In this document: positions 31,191 through 41,169 of the stretch, piece by piece
Layout: every line of letters begins with the position of its first letter
How positions within the stretch are numbered: position 1 is the first letter of the stretch
NCBI GenBank assembly: GCA_039583875.1
Contig: CM077151.1
Location: forward strand, 25,476,208-25,540,207
Length of the DNA stretch: 64,000 bases
Direction of reading: 5' to 3'
Source: Platanthera guangdongensis
Lineage: Eukaryota > Streptophyta > Magnoliopsida > Asparagales > Orchidaceae
Notes under the pieces: generated by a model
Seen by the model: the letters and a program-made list of their open reading frames with translations, nothing else
Databases searched by the model: none
What the model was told of the DNA's origin: nothing
Program-made: the position numbers and the translations under genes

Positions 31191-31560
31191 TAAAATTGTT
31201 TCGTGTTGAAATCAAAACTTGTTTCAAGAATAGTTCAGACTTAAGGGGTGTAGCTTGTACCTACTTCTCCCGAACGTGCACGCCTGACCGGGCACTAGAA
31301 ACTAAGGAACAGGCCGTAGGATGCAGCCGGAGGTCTCATCACATACTCGAAAGATCTTAAAGCGTTTTCCCTCCCAAGCCAAAAGCTGAGCTAGACATCT
31401 TAGAGAACACTCGAAGCCAACCAAGAACAACCTGAAGAGGAAGAAAACCAGAGAACTCAATCCCCTCCAAAGGTGTCCATATGGTCTATTTATAATTTTC
31501 CAAACCTGGTCTGCCAATAGCGGAATCTCGCATTTAGGTTCTATTATACGCAACCCAAAG
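31191..31560 (-). repeat. LTR-like fragment distantly similar to the Tat-like LTRs
   Basis: The order of phrases (GGAGGTCTCA..., CCAAGCCAAAAGCTGAGCTAG, GAAGAGGAAGAAAACC, TCTATTTATAATTTTCCAAA) parallels the 5' half of the LTR at 32136 (GGAGGTCCCACC, GGGCTAGGCTG, AAGAAGAAGC, TCTATTTATA). The rest is diverged or missing. Confidence 0.45.
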
Positions 31561-32135
31561 TTGGTCTGCCAACAACAAAACTCCGCTGTTTGGAGAGACT
31601 ATTAACAGACCAACATGAACATCCTCGTAAAAATACTATTGGGCAAGTGACTCCTGTTGCTACCACTCGCTCGAGACCTCGAGCCCCATCACCTCCGGCA
31701 TTAGACTTATTGTTTGAAAATTGACTTTTGACCGTATATTAAAATTTTAAATTCATAAATTCTCATAAAAAGGTAACACTTTTCAAAAAGGTTCATTCCG
31801 GTCATCAACGCCTTAACTTACATTTTCCCTATTTTCATGCTTTATTTAATTAAATCACACTTCATCGTCTATTTACTTAACTTTTGTGTTGACATTATTA
31901 ATTACACATATCCTAATATATGCAAATACTTGATTACTACAGTGCCCTTGTTACACAAAACGCGTTCGTTATATTGGGCATCCCGATTTTACTCGTGCAA
32001 CTTTACATAAATTCCGGCTGCATCTCTCCAAAATCTCGATAGGAAATTTTGGCCCCCCCCCCAGCGCGCCATCACAGTTCACACACGCCGCCTCTGGCAG
32101 AGTCGCTGACGGCCTTCCCGGCCCCCCACCCCCGG
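31561..32135 (+). other. Unassigned AT-rich DNA left of element B
   Basis: AT-rich with a short Copia-linker-like phrase near 31640-31715 and a run of C near 32053. Nothing firmly supportable. Confidence 0.3.
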
Positions 32136-33354
32136 TGGTTGAAGCCAAAATTGACCTCTGTGGAGTTCGGGGTCCCTGAAAGGGGTGACCTCACACCTAC
32201 TACACTTGAAGAACGTCACAGACCGGAGACTTAGGAGACTATGAACAACCCTCGCTCTAGCACGGAGGTCCCACCTCACACCCGGAAGGCTTCCTGAGCT
32301 CTTCCCCTCCCTTACCAAAGGGCTAGGCTGGGCGCCTTGGAGAGCTCTCTCTCACCTACCAAGAAGAAGCTAAGGGAGGAGGAAGCTAAAAAAAGGATCC
32401 TCTCCAAGGCGCCCAAGGGGGTCTATTTATATTTTTTCCAAGTCCTGGGGGGTAAAAAGACCGAAATACCCTTACACCCAAAAACCTCGGGCCAATAGAA
32501 AACAGCCACGCCGGGGTAAAGAGGGAATTCCCCCCGAGGGCAAGAAGGTAAAACTGCAGGGGGGGCAAGGGCGAGACCGCGGCCCCCGGCCTGTCTCGCC
32601 CCGCCAGGCCCGCCAAGCTAGAAGGAGCAGGGGCGAGACCCCGGCCCCCGCCGGTCTCGCCCCACCAGGCCGCCAGGCTAGAAGGAGCAGGGGCGAGACC
32701 CCGGCCCCCGGCCGGTCTCGCCCCACCAGGCCGCCAGGCTAGAAGGAGCAGGGGCGAGACCCCGGCCCCCGGCCGGTCTCGCCCCACCAGGCCGCCAGGC
32801 TAGAAGGAGCAGGGGCGAGACCCCGGCCCCCGGCCGGTCTCGCCCCACCAGGCCGCCAGGCTAGAAGGGGAAGGGGCGAGACCCCGGCCCCCGGCCGGTC
32901 TCGCCCCACCAGGCCGCCAGGCTAGAAGGAGCAGGGGCGAGACCCCGGCCCCCGGCCGGTCTCGCCCCACCAGGCCGCCAGGCTAGAAGGAGCAGGGGCG
33001 AGACCCCGGCCCCCGGCCGGTCTCGCCCCACCAGGCCGCCAGGCTAGAAGGAGCAGGGGCGAGACCCCGCCCCCGGCCGGTCTCGCCCCACCCAGGCCGC
33101 CAGGCTAGAAGGAGCAGGGGCGAGACCCCGGCCCCCGGCCGGTCTCGCCCCACCAGGCCGCCAGGCACCTATCGGGACGGGGGCTGGTGCTAGCCAACTT
33201 GCCGTACCCGCCCCCCAAAAGAGGGCCACTGGGGGGAGGTAGATTTTTCCTCCCCCTACTAGTATGTTTCCGAGCTAGAGCCAAAATTGGCCACCGAGAG
33301 TGCAAAATCTCCCAAAAGCTTAAAACTATACCGGGGCGAATATGAGGTTGTACA
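32136..33354 (-). repeat. 3' LTR of element B
   Basis: From (TG)GTTGAAGCCAAAATTGACC to GAGGTTGTACA. It holds about ten 61-bp units (32560-33170) and, between these and the left end, a minus-strand TATA (near 32423-32432). About 590 bp shorter than its partner LTR. Confidence 0.85.
32560..33170 (-). repeat. 61-bp GC-rich tandem array in LTR (about 10 units)
   Basis: Each unit contains GCGAGACCCCGGCCCCCGGC then GGTCTCGCCCCACCAGG and CGCCAGGCTAGAAGGAGCAG. GCGAGACC and GGTCTCGC form a hairpin stem. Most units are near identical with scattered one- or two-base deletions. The array sits upstream of the TATA box, in U3. Confidence 0.92.
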
Positions 33355-33519
33355 CAATCTCCGCTCTTTTCGAGGTTGGCACAAACTCGGAAAGAAATGT
33401 CCAACCAACGTATTCGCCGAGTGCAATTTCCTTGCACGCCTCTCAAGGGAGTCAACCTGCCACGCCAGCTATGGGAGCCTAGTGGCGAGAGCTTCTCTGG
33501 GTAACAAACTTGGTTACCA
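33355..33519 (-). other. Purine tract and spacer between LTR and 78-bp array
   Basis: Adjacent to the LTR the minus strand has a purine-rich tract (AAAAGAGCGGAGATTG). The spacer contains GGTTGGCACAAACTCGG, shared with element A. Confidence 0.55.
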
Positions 33520-34920
33520 CGAGAGATCAACCTGCCCTGTCAGCTAGGTGAGAGCCTGACAGCGGAATCCATCTCGGAGCTAAGGACTTGGCATCCTCGA
33601 GAGATCAACCTGCCCTGCCAGCTAGGTGAGAGCCTGGCAGCGGAATCTATCCCGAGGTGAGATCTTCCCACCCTCCGAGAGATCAACCTGCCCTGCCAGC
33701 TAGGTGAGAGCCTGGCAGCGGAATCCATCCCGAGGTGAGACCTTCCCACCCTCCGAGAGATCAACCTGCCCTGCCAGCTAGGTGAGAGCCTGGCAGCGGA
33801 ATCCATCTCGAGGTGAGACCTTCCCACCCTCCGAGAGATCAACCTGCCCTGCCAGCTAGGTGAGAGCCTGACAGCGGAATCCATCTCGAGGTGAGACCTA
33901 CCCACCCTCCGAGAGATCAACCTGCCCTGCCAGCCAGGTGGGAGCCTGGCAGCGGAATCCATCCCGAGGTGAGACCTTCCCACCCTCCGAGAGATCAACC
34001 TGCCCTGCCAGCTAGGTGAGAGCCTGGCAGCGAATCCATCTCGAGGTGAGACCTTCCCACCCTCCGAGAGATCAACCCTCCCTGCCAGCTAGGTGAGAGC
34101 CTGGCAGCGGAATCCATCTCGAGGTGAGACCTACCCACCCTCCGAGAGATCAACCTGCCCTGCCAGCTAGGTGGGAGCCTGGCAGCGGAATCCATCCCGA
34201 GGTGAGATCTTCCCACCCTCCGAGAGATCAACCTGCCCTGCCAGCTAGGTGAGAGCCTGCAGCGGAATCCATCCCGAGGTGAGACCTTCCCACCCTCCGA
34301 GAGATCAACCTGCCCTGCCAGCTAGGTGGGAGCCTGGCAGCGGAATCCATCTCGAGGTGAGACTTACCCCACCCTCCGAGAGATCAACCTGCCCTGCCAG
34401 CTAGGTGGGAGCCTGGCAGCGGAATCCATCCCGAGGTGAGACCTTCCCACCCTCCGAGAGATCAACCTGCCCTGCCAGCTAGGTGAGAGCCTGACAGCGG
34501 AATCCATCTCGAGGTGAAACCTACCCTCCCTCCGAGAGATCAACCTGCCCTGCCAGCTAGGTGGGAGCCTGGCAGCGGAATCCATCCCGAGGTGAGACTT
34601 AACCCACCCTCCGAGAGATCAACCTGCCCTGCCAGCTAGGTGGGAGCCTGACAGCGGAATCCATCCCGAGGTGAGACCTTCCCACCCTCCGAGAGATCAA
34701 CCTGCCCTGCCAGCTAGGTGAGAGCCTGGCAGCGGAATCCATCTCGAGGTGAAACCTACCCTCCCTCCGAGAGATCAACCTGCCCTGCCAGCTAGGTGGG
34801 AGCCTGGCAGCGGAATCCATCCCGAGGTGAGACCTTCCCACCCTCCGAGAGATCAACCTGCCCTGCCAGCTAGGTGGGAGCCTGGCAGCGGAATCCATCC
34901 CGAGGTGAGACTACTAGGCA
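33520..34920 (-). repeat. 78-bp internal tandem array of element B (about 17 units)
   Basis: Unit GAGAGATCAACCTGCCCTGC, CAGCTAGGTGAGAGCCTGGC, AGCGGAATCCATCCCGAGGT, GAGACCTTCCCACCCTCC. 78 equals 26 codons, so the minus strand keeps one open frame over many units, reading ISRRVGRSHLGMDSAARLS then PSWQGRL in each. Each unit has an inverted pair CTGCCAG...CTGGCAG. Single-base indels split the frame at several places (for example near 33995, 34231 and 34585). Confidence 0.93.
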
Positions 34921-35150
34921 TCAACGAGAGGTACCACCGGCCCTGCCCAGCTAGTGAGAGCCTGGGCAGCGGGACCATCTCGGAGCAAAAGAACTAAGCA
35001 TCTCAATCAGTCCTTAGCAAATCTTACATCCTCAAATGGGGAAAAGATGGGTTACATGACCCCCCCCCCCCCCCCCCCCCCGACTCAGCTGGTCGGGGCT
35101 GGACTCAATACAACATAAGAAAAATACAGGACTCTACCGGACGAGGCTTC
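34921..35150 (-). other. Spacer between array and protease, with C homopolymer
   Basis: Contains one diverged array-like unit, then a run of 22 C (35060-35081). The same place in element A has only six. Confidence 0.6.
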
Positions 35151-37260
35151 TTCAGGGGGTCTGGGCCTGGTGGTCGCCATCCGCTTCCTGCTCACCGGAC
35201 ATTTCCATCCTGCTTAGGCTCTCCATGATCTTCTCCATCTCCTCTGCCTTGGCCAACCAAGAGATGGTGTTGACAGCCGTGACATAACACTGTCTTGCCA
35301 TCCTGGAGTCTCCTTGACTCTGACCTGGATCCCTCCGGAGCTGAACTTGATGCATTGGTGGAAGGAAGATGGCACGCAACGGAAGGCGCTGATGAGGGGC
35401 CTTCCGAAGATGGCGTGTAGCTGCTCGGAGCGTCAACAATGACGAACCGGCAGTTTCTTGAGACCTCTCCCAACTTAACTTGGAGTCCCACTCCACCCTC
35501 AACCTCCTTCCTCTCCCCTGAAAATCCGAACAGGGGTCCGTCCGAGGCCAACACCCTCCTTGGCTCTACCTTCATCTCATCAAACGCCTTCCTGAAAATG
35601 ACGTTGACAGAGCTCCCGTTGTCCACCAAGATTCGGGAGACGCTGTATCCCGCGATGGCCGTCTGGATGACCACGCATCGCAAAACAGATCCTCATGATC
35701 CGGCAGTCCTTCACCGAGAAGGTGACCTTCTCCTCCTGGGGCGGTGTCTGGGAGGTTGAGGCGACGCTCCTTCGTACATGACATGGAGGCTTGCCTTCCG
35801 AGTGGCCTCAATCCCCACCCCACCATGGATCACCGCTATACCGCCTCGGGGTCCGACATCGACCCGGTCCTCACAAACATCATCACCCCCTCCTTGGGCA
35901 GAACCTCTTCAACCCGCACCGGTGCTGCGGCTGGGCAGGACCTCTCGCCCCCCTCACTTCCAGGAACTCGGGGCAGGTAGCCGTGGCGTGCCCCTCCACC
36001 TGATGGAAGTCACAGTAGGGTAACTCTACCCTGACCCTTCTCCTTCCCTGGCGGTTCCTCCTCTCCCTTCGACCAATCTCCATCGCTTGCTGGGTGGGGG
36101 CAGGAGCTGCCTAGGGCTTGCCTCTGGAAGTTGAACCTTCCTTGGCCCCCATGGAAGTTTCCCCCATCGTGGGCGTAACCTCTTCCCGGGCCCTGAGCGG
36201 GTCCTCCCTGCTGCCTCCAACCTGGTTCTGGACCCTCCTGAGCTCTCCGCTCCTCTCTCCCTTCTTCCCTCCTGGGGCCTCGAGCCACCTTGCTCCTTTG
36301 CCTCTGTCTCTGTCAGCTTCGCCAACTTCTTGACAAACACCGGGTTGGCCGCTTCCATGGCTATCCTCTGCCGCCCTTTCCATCAGCTCCTCGAAGGAAA
36401 GGGGGGCCTTTCGGGTCAAGCTCATCTTGAAGAAGCCCTCCTTCAGCCCAACGGTGAAGGCCATCTGGAGAGCATACCCTGGCATCTCTTGGACCTCCAG
36501 GATCTCCTCTGGAAACGGTCAACGTAGCGGGCCAACGACTCCTCGGCCCCCTGCCTTATCAGGAATATGGACTCAGGACTCCTCTTCCGCTTCTTGGAGG
36601 TGGAGAAGCGGAGCTGGAAGCTTCGGCTCAAGTCCTCGAACCCATAGATCGACCTCGGAGGGAGTTGATGGAACCAGTCCCTTGCCTTCTCCTTCAACGT
36701 GATCGCAAAGAGGCGACACTTGAAGGCATCCGTCATCGGCCTGATGGAGACGGCGTCCTCGAACCACTGCAGATGCTGAACGGGGTCATCCTTCCCGGTG
36801 TAGTAAGCCATGTCTGGCTCTCTGAATCCCTCGGGAACGGGAGCTGAGATGATCAGCTCGCTGAAAGGTGACCCCCTAAGGGGTGGTCTCGCCACCTCCA
36901 CTCGCGCAACCTGCTCGCCTGAGAGGTTGCACTCGCCTCGGGCTAGAGAACAACTCCCGGCCAGTGAGGTCTCGCTCGACCCATCTCCCATCCTCTCCTT
37001 CCCGGGCCTTCTTCCTGGTGCACTTCCTTCTCCCCCCGCTGGGGTCATCTCACCTAGACCCCTGGGAGTCGACTCGTCGAGGGGGGAGCTAGCTCCTGGG
37101 GGGTCGGGGTGGAGCTGCCACCCTGAGGAGCAATACTTCGCAACATCTCCATGATACCCTGGATGGAGGCCATGAACTCTTGCCTCCCCACAAAGGGTCC
37201 TGAGCTAGGGAGCTCGCCGAGATCATCACTACCTCCCTGACCTCCCGTCATGACACTCTC
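35151..37260 (-). pseudogene. Gag-protease of element B, frameshifted
   Basis: On the minus strand: Gag N-terminal part (GRQEFMASIQGIMEML near 37180), the Gag core (PDMAYYTGKDDPVQHLQWFE, CRLFAITLKEKARDWFHQLP), a basic Gly/Arg-rich tail, a zinc-knuckle-like motif (YCDFHQVEGHATATC near 35990) and an aspartic protease (RILVDNGSSVNVIF near 35630; FVIVDAPSSY). DNGSS in place of DTGSS is usual in Tat-lineage elements. Frame changes near 37050, 36500, 36300, 36080, 35700 and 35400 break it. Sequence ends shortly after protease (ARQCYVTAVNT), with no polymerase. Confidence 0.85.
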
Positions 37261-37307
37261 CTGAGATCTTCTGTGCTGGTCACTCTCCACGCTCACCGCA
37301 CCAAAAG

Positions 37308-39117
37308 TGTTGAAGCCAAAATTGACCTCTGTGGAGTTCGGGGTCCCTGAAAGGGGTGACCTCACACCTACTACACTCGAGAACGTCACAGACCGGAGAC
37401 TTAGGAGACTATGAACAGACCCTCGGCTCTAGCACGGAGGTCCCACCTCACACCCGGAAGGCTACCTGAGCTCTTCCCCTCCTTACCAAAGGGCTAGGCT
37501 AGGCGCCTTGGAGAGCTCTCTCTACTCTACCAAGAAGAAGCTAAGGGAGGAGGAAACTAAAAAAAGGATCCTCTCCAAGGCGCCCAAGGGGGTCTATTTA
37601 TAGTTTTTCCAAGTCCTGGGGGTAAAAAGACCGAAATACCCTTACACCCAAAAAACCTCGGCCAATAGAAAACAGCCACGCCGGGGGTAAAGAGGGAATT
37701 CCCCCCGAGGGCAAGAAGGTAAAACTGCAGGGGGGGCAAGGGCGAGACCGCAGCCTCTGACCGGTCTCGCCCCGCCAGGCCGCCAAGCTAGAAGGAGCAG
37801 GGGCGAGACCCGGCCCCCGGCCGGTCTCGCCCCACCAGGCCGCCAGGCTAGAAGGAGGCAGGGGCGAGACCCCGGCCCCCGGCCGGTCTCGCCCCACCAG
37901 GCCGCCAGGCTAGAAGGAGCAGGGGCGAGACCCCGCCCCCCGGCCGGTCTCGCCCCACCAGGCCGCCAGGCTAGAAGGAGCAGGGGCGAGACCCCGGCCC
38001 CCGCCGTCTCGCCCCACCAGGCCGCCAGGCTAGAAGGAGCAGGGGCGAGACCCCGGCCCCCGGCCGGTCTCGCCCCCACCAGGCCGCCAGGCTAGAAGGA
38101 GCAGGGGCGAGACCCCGGCCCCCGGCCGGTCTCGCCCCACCAGGCCGCCAGGCTAGAAGGAGCAGGGGCGAGACCCGGCGCCCCGGCCGGTCTCGCCCCA
38201 CCAGGCGCCAGGCTAGAAGGAGCAGGGGCGAGACCCCGCCCCCGCCGGTCTCGCCCCACCAGGCCGCCAGGCTAGAAGGAGCAGGGGCGAGACCCCGGCC
38301 CCCGGCCGGTCTCGCCCCACCAGGCCGCCAGGCTAGAAGGAGCAGGGGCGAGACCCCGGCCCCCGGCCGTCTCGCCCCACCAGGCCGCCAGGCTAGAAGG
38401 AGCAGGGGCGAGACCCCCGGCCCCCGGCCGGTCTCGCCCCACCAGGCCGCCAGGCTAGAAGGAGCAGGGGCGAGACCCCGGCCCCCGGCCGGTCTCGCCC
38501 CACCAGGCCGCCAGGCTAGAAGGAGCAGGGGCGAGACCCCGCCCCCGCCGGTCTCGCCCCACCAGGCCGCCAGGCTAGAAGAGCAGGGGCGAGACCCCGG
38601 CCCCCGGCCGGTCTCGCCCCACCAGCCGCCAGGCTAGAAGGAGCAGGGGCAGACCCCGGCCCCGGCCGGTCTCGCCCCACCAGGCCGCCAGGCTAGAAGG
38701 GGCAGGGGCGAGACCCCGGCCCCCGCCGGTCTCGCCCCACCAGCCGCCAGGCTAGAAGGAGCAGGGGCGAGACCCCGGCCCCCGCCGGTCTCACCCCCAC
38801 CAGGCCGCCAGCTAGAAGGAGCAGGGGCGAGACCCCGGCCCCCGGCCGGTCTCGCCCCACCAGGCCACCAGGCTAGAAGGAGCAGGGGCGAGACCCCGCC
38901 CCCGCCGGTCTCGCCCCACCAGGCCGCCAGGCACCTATCGGGACGGGGGCTGGTGCTAGCCAACTTGCCGTACCCGCCGCCCCAAAAGAGGGCACTGGGG
39001 GGAGGTAGATTTTCCTCCCCTACTAGTATGTTTCCGAGCTAGAGCCAAAATTGGCCACCGAGAGTGCAAATCTCCCCAAACCTTAAAACTATACCGGGGC
39101 GAATACGAGGTTGTACA
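37308..39117 (-). repeat. 5' LTR of element B
   Basis: From TGTTGAAGCCAAAATTGACC to CGAGGTTGTACA, 1810 bp. It contains about twenty 61-bp units (37740-38935), twice the number in the 3' LTR. The primer-binding position beside it (minus strand CTTTTGGTGCGGTGAGCG) resembles the TTTGGTGCCG-type sites of Tat elements. Confidence 0.88.
37740..38935 (-). repeat. 61-bp GC-rich tandem array in LTR (about 20 units)
   Basis: Same unit as 32560-33170, with more single-base deletions in the GC runs. Those may partly be sequencing errors. The predicted hairpin stem GCGAGACC/GGTCTCGC is kept in nearly all units. Confidence 0.92.
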
Positions 39118-39289
39118 GGCGGGTTCGCCGGCCTTTGGCGAACTCGTTATTCGCCCGACACACGTTTTTTTTGCCCGGAAGCGCGTTTTTTGCTGGGTCG
39201 CGCGTTTTCGCCCGACGGGCATTTTTCGCCCGGCGCACGTTTTTCGCCCGGCGGGCGTTTTTTACCCACGAGCGTCTTGCGGCCGGGCG
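39118..39289 (+). repeat. Short GC/T minisatellite, left part
   Basis: Irregular units of about 20-25 bp, such as CGCCCGGCGCACGTTTTT and CGCCCGGCGGGCGTTTTTT. The array resumes at 39802-40048 after the 5S element and at 46337 after element A. Confidence 0.7.
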
Positions 39290-39454
39290 TGTAACGCCCC
39301 TAGCCGATACAACGTGTCAATGTCACGGTTCCGCTCTAGGCGACGCTACCGGGTTGCAGCCCAAGCACCCCAACCCCTCTCTGCCCACTTGCGGGTTGTT
39401 GGTGGCCACAGCCTCCCTTTGATGAGCGAAACTCGATAGTCAAACGCGCACCAC

Positions 39455-39526
39455 GGGGACTTCCCAGGAGGTCACCCATCCCATCCCAGTACTACTCCAG
39501 CCTGAACACGCTTAACTACGGAGTTC
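39455..39526 (-). ncRNA. 5S rRNA-like segment, left arm
   Basis: On the minus strand it reads AACTCCGTAGTTAAGCGTG ... GGAGTAGTACTGGGATGGG ... GGTGACCTCCTGGGAAGTCC. This covers the 5S internal control region (A box, intermediate element, C box). It has a small duplication (GGATGGGATGGG) and changes in the A-box tail. It is not an intact 5S gene. Confidence 0.85.
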
Positions 39527-39570
39527 CTTCACTTCTCATCATCAATATCAATTGGTGATGAGAAGTGAAT

Positions 39571-39640
39571 GAACTCTGTAGTGAAGCGTGCTTGGGCGAG
39601 AGTAGTACTGGGATGGGTGACCGCCTGAGAAGTCCTCGTA
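39571..39640 (+). ncRNA. 5S rRNA-like segment, right arm
   Basis: GAACTCTGTAGTGAAGCGTG, CTTGGGCGAGAGTAGTACTG, GGATGGGTGACCGCCTGAGA, AGTCCTCGTA match 5S from about base 41 to 110. A box and C box are nearly intact. The first third of 5S is missing, so a normal 5S product is not expected. Confidence 0.88.
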
Positions 39641-39801
39641 CGGCCCAACTTAACTGTCGAGTTCGCTCATCAATGGAGGCGCTGACCACCAACAACCTGC
39701 CAGTGGCTGGAGAGGGGTTGGGGTGCTTGGGCTGCAGCCCGGTAGCGTCGCCTAGAGCGGAGCCGTGACATTGTCATGATGGATCGGCTAGGGGCGTTAC
39801 A

Positions 39802-40048
39802 GGGCGGGTGTCTTGCGACAGGGCGCTCGTCTTTCACTCGACGCGGGTTTTTTCGCCCTGGCAGGCTTTTTTCGCCGGGGCGCACGCTTTTTTGCCCGGG
39901 CGCGCGTTTTGCGCCCGGTCCAGCGTTTTTTCCCCGGGACGCGCGTTTTTCGCCCGACGCACGTTTTTCGCCATGACGCGTGTTTGTCGCCCCGACACTC
40001 ATTTTTGTGCCCGAGCACGTTTTTTTCCCGGCACACTTTTGTACCCGG
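39802..40048 (+). repeat. Short GC/T minisatellite, middle part
   Basis: Continuation of the array at 39118-39289 (CGCCCGACGCACGTTTTT, CCCGGGCGCGCGTTTTG). Its last bases CCCGG (40044-40048) form the target duplication of element A. Confidence 0.7.
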
Positions 40049-41014
40049 TGTTGAAGCCAAAATTGACCTCTGTGGAGTTCGGGGTCCCTGAAAAGGGGTG
40101 ACCTCACACCTACTACACTCGAGAGAACGTCACGGACCGGAGACTTAGGAGACTATGAACAGACCCTCGGCTCTAGCGCGGAGGTCCCACCTCACACCCG
40201 GAAGGCTACCTGAGCTCTTCCCCTCCCTCACCAAAAGGGCTAGGCTAGGTGCCTTGGAGAGCTCTCTCTACTCAACCAAGAAGAAGCTAAGGAGGAGGAA
40301 GCTAAGAAAAGGGATCCTCTCCAAGGCACCCAAGGGGGTCTATTTATAGTTTTCCAAATCACATGGGCCACAAATGACCAAAATACCCCCACGGCAAAAA
40401 GGCCTCGGGCCAATAGGAAACCGCCACGCCGGGGGGTAGAGAAGGAAAAACGCGTCACCCAAAGCTAAAAGGGGACCCACCCGGCGGGACGGGGCGAGAC
40501 CCGGCCTGGGGGCCGGTCTCGCCCGGCCTACCCGCCGGGCTGGGCGAGACCCGGCCTGGGGCCGGTCTCGCCCGGCTGCCCTCGGGCTGGGCGAGGACCC
40601 TGCCTGGGGCCGGGTCTCCGCCCGGCCTACTCGCCGGCTGGGCGAGACCCGGCCTGGGGGCCGGTCTCGGCCCGCTGCCCGCGGGGCTGGGCGAGACCCG
40701 GCCTGGGGACGGTCTCGCCCGGCCTACCCGCCGGGCTCGGGGCCGGTCCCGCCGGCCTGAGGGAAAAAATGGGGAGGGGGAGGGCCTGCTGATCCCGCCT
40801 CCACACCCAAATGGCCCGGGCGGGTGCCTACCAACCTGCCGCTTTCACACTCCAACTATGGGGCCGCTGGGGGAGGCCGATTTCTCCTCCCCCTACTAGT
40901 ATGTTTCCCAAGCTAGAGCCAAAATTGGCCACCGAGAGTTCAAAATACTCAAAAAGCTTAAAACCTAAGCACGCCTCATCTGGGGCCCACTATTCGCGAA
41001 TACGGGGTTGTACA
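40049..41014 (-). repeat. 3' LTR of element A
   Basis: 966 bp from TGTTGAAGCCAAAATTGACC to ACGGGGTTGTACA. It contains a GC-rich array at 40490-40745 and a minus-strand TATA near 40338-40347. Outside the array it resembles the LTRs of element B. Confidence 0.9.
40490..40745 (-). repeat. About 49-bp GC-rich tandem array in LTR (5-6 units)
   Basis: Units GGGCGAGACCCGGCCTGGGG then CCGGTCTCGCCCGG, alternating with CCTACCCGCCGGGCT or CTGCCCGCGGGGCT spacers. The stem GGGCGAGACC/GGTCTCGCCC is the same core as in element B, though the rest of the unit differs. Confidence 0.88.
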
Positions 41015-41169
41015 CAATCCCCGCTCTTTTCGAGGTTGGCACAAGCTCGGAAAGAAACATCCAACTCAACGTATTCGCGGAGTGTAACTTCCCCGCGGGT
41101 CAACCTGCCATCCAGCTATGGGAGCCTTGGTGGCGAGAGCTTCTCTGGGTAACAAACTTGGTTCCCATG
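41015..41169 (-). other. Purine tract and spacer of element A
   Basis: Beside the LTR the minus strand has AAAAGAGCGGGGATTG, the expected purine tract. The spacer (GGTTGGCACAAGCTCGG) is shared with element B. Confidence 0.6.

Larger units (their letters stand above)
32136..39117 (-). mobile_element. Element B: Tat-like Gypsy retrotransposon with Gag-protease only
   Basis: Two LTRs (32136-33354 and 37308-39117) of the same family enclose, in minus-strand order, broken Gag, aspartic protease and a 78-bp tandem array. No reverse transcriptase, RNase H or integrase is present. Possible 5-bp flanks are GGTGG on the left and GGCGG on the right, if the left LTR lost its first bases. Element A (40049-46336) has the same plan, so the pol-less structure is inherited rather than a private deletion. 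Mobilisation in trans by a full-length relative is inferred. Confidence 0.8.
39285..39806. mobile_element. Inverted LTR-type element with two 5S rRNA segments (Cassandra-like)
   Basis: GGGCG at 39285-39289 and 39802-39806 is a perfect 5-bp target duplication around 39290-39801. The ends are TGTAACGCCCCTAGCCGAT and its inverse ATCGGCTAGGGGCGTTACA. The two arms (about 250 bp each) are inverted copies meeting at a short hairpin (TTCACTTCTCATCA ... TGATGAGAAGTGAA). Each arm contains the 3' two thirds of a 5S rRNA gene, transcribed outward. Known Cassandra TRIM retrotransposons carry 5S sequence in their directly repeated LTRs. Here the LTR-like parts face each other and each lacks the first ~40 bases of 5S. 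No coding. Confidence 0.85.

Noticed and set aside
32386..33229. Arg/Gly/Pro-rich frames in the LTR of element B
   Set aside because: The 61-bp unit is not a multiple of three and frames arise from repetition.
33540..34898. Open frames of about 100-150 codons with a repeated ISRRVGRSHL peptide
   Set aside because: They are the translation of a 78-bp tandem array with scattered indels. Without evidence of selection they are listed as repeat, not as genes.
39571..39640. Functional 5S rRNA gene
   Set aside because: Only the 3' two thirds of 5S is present, in an inverted mobile element with a target duplication.
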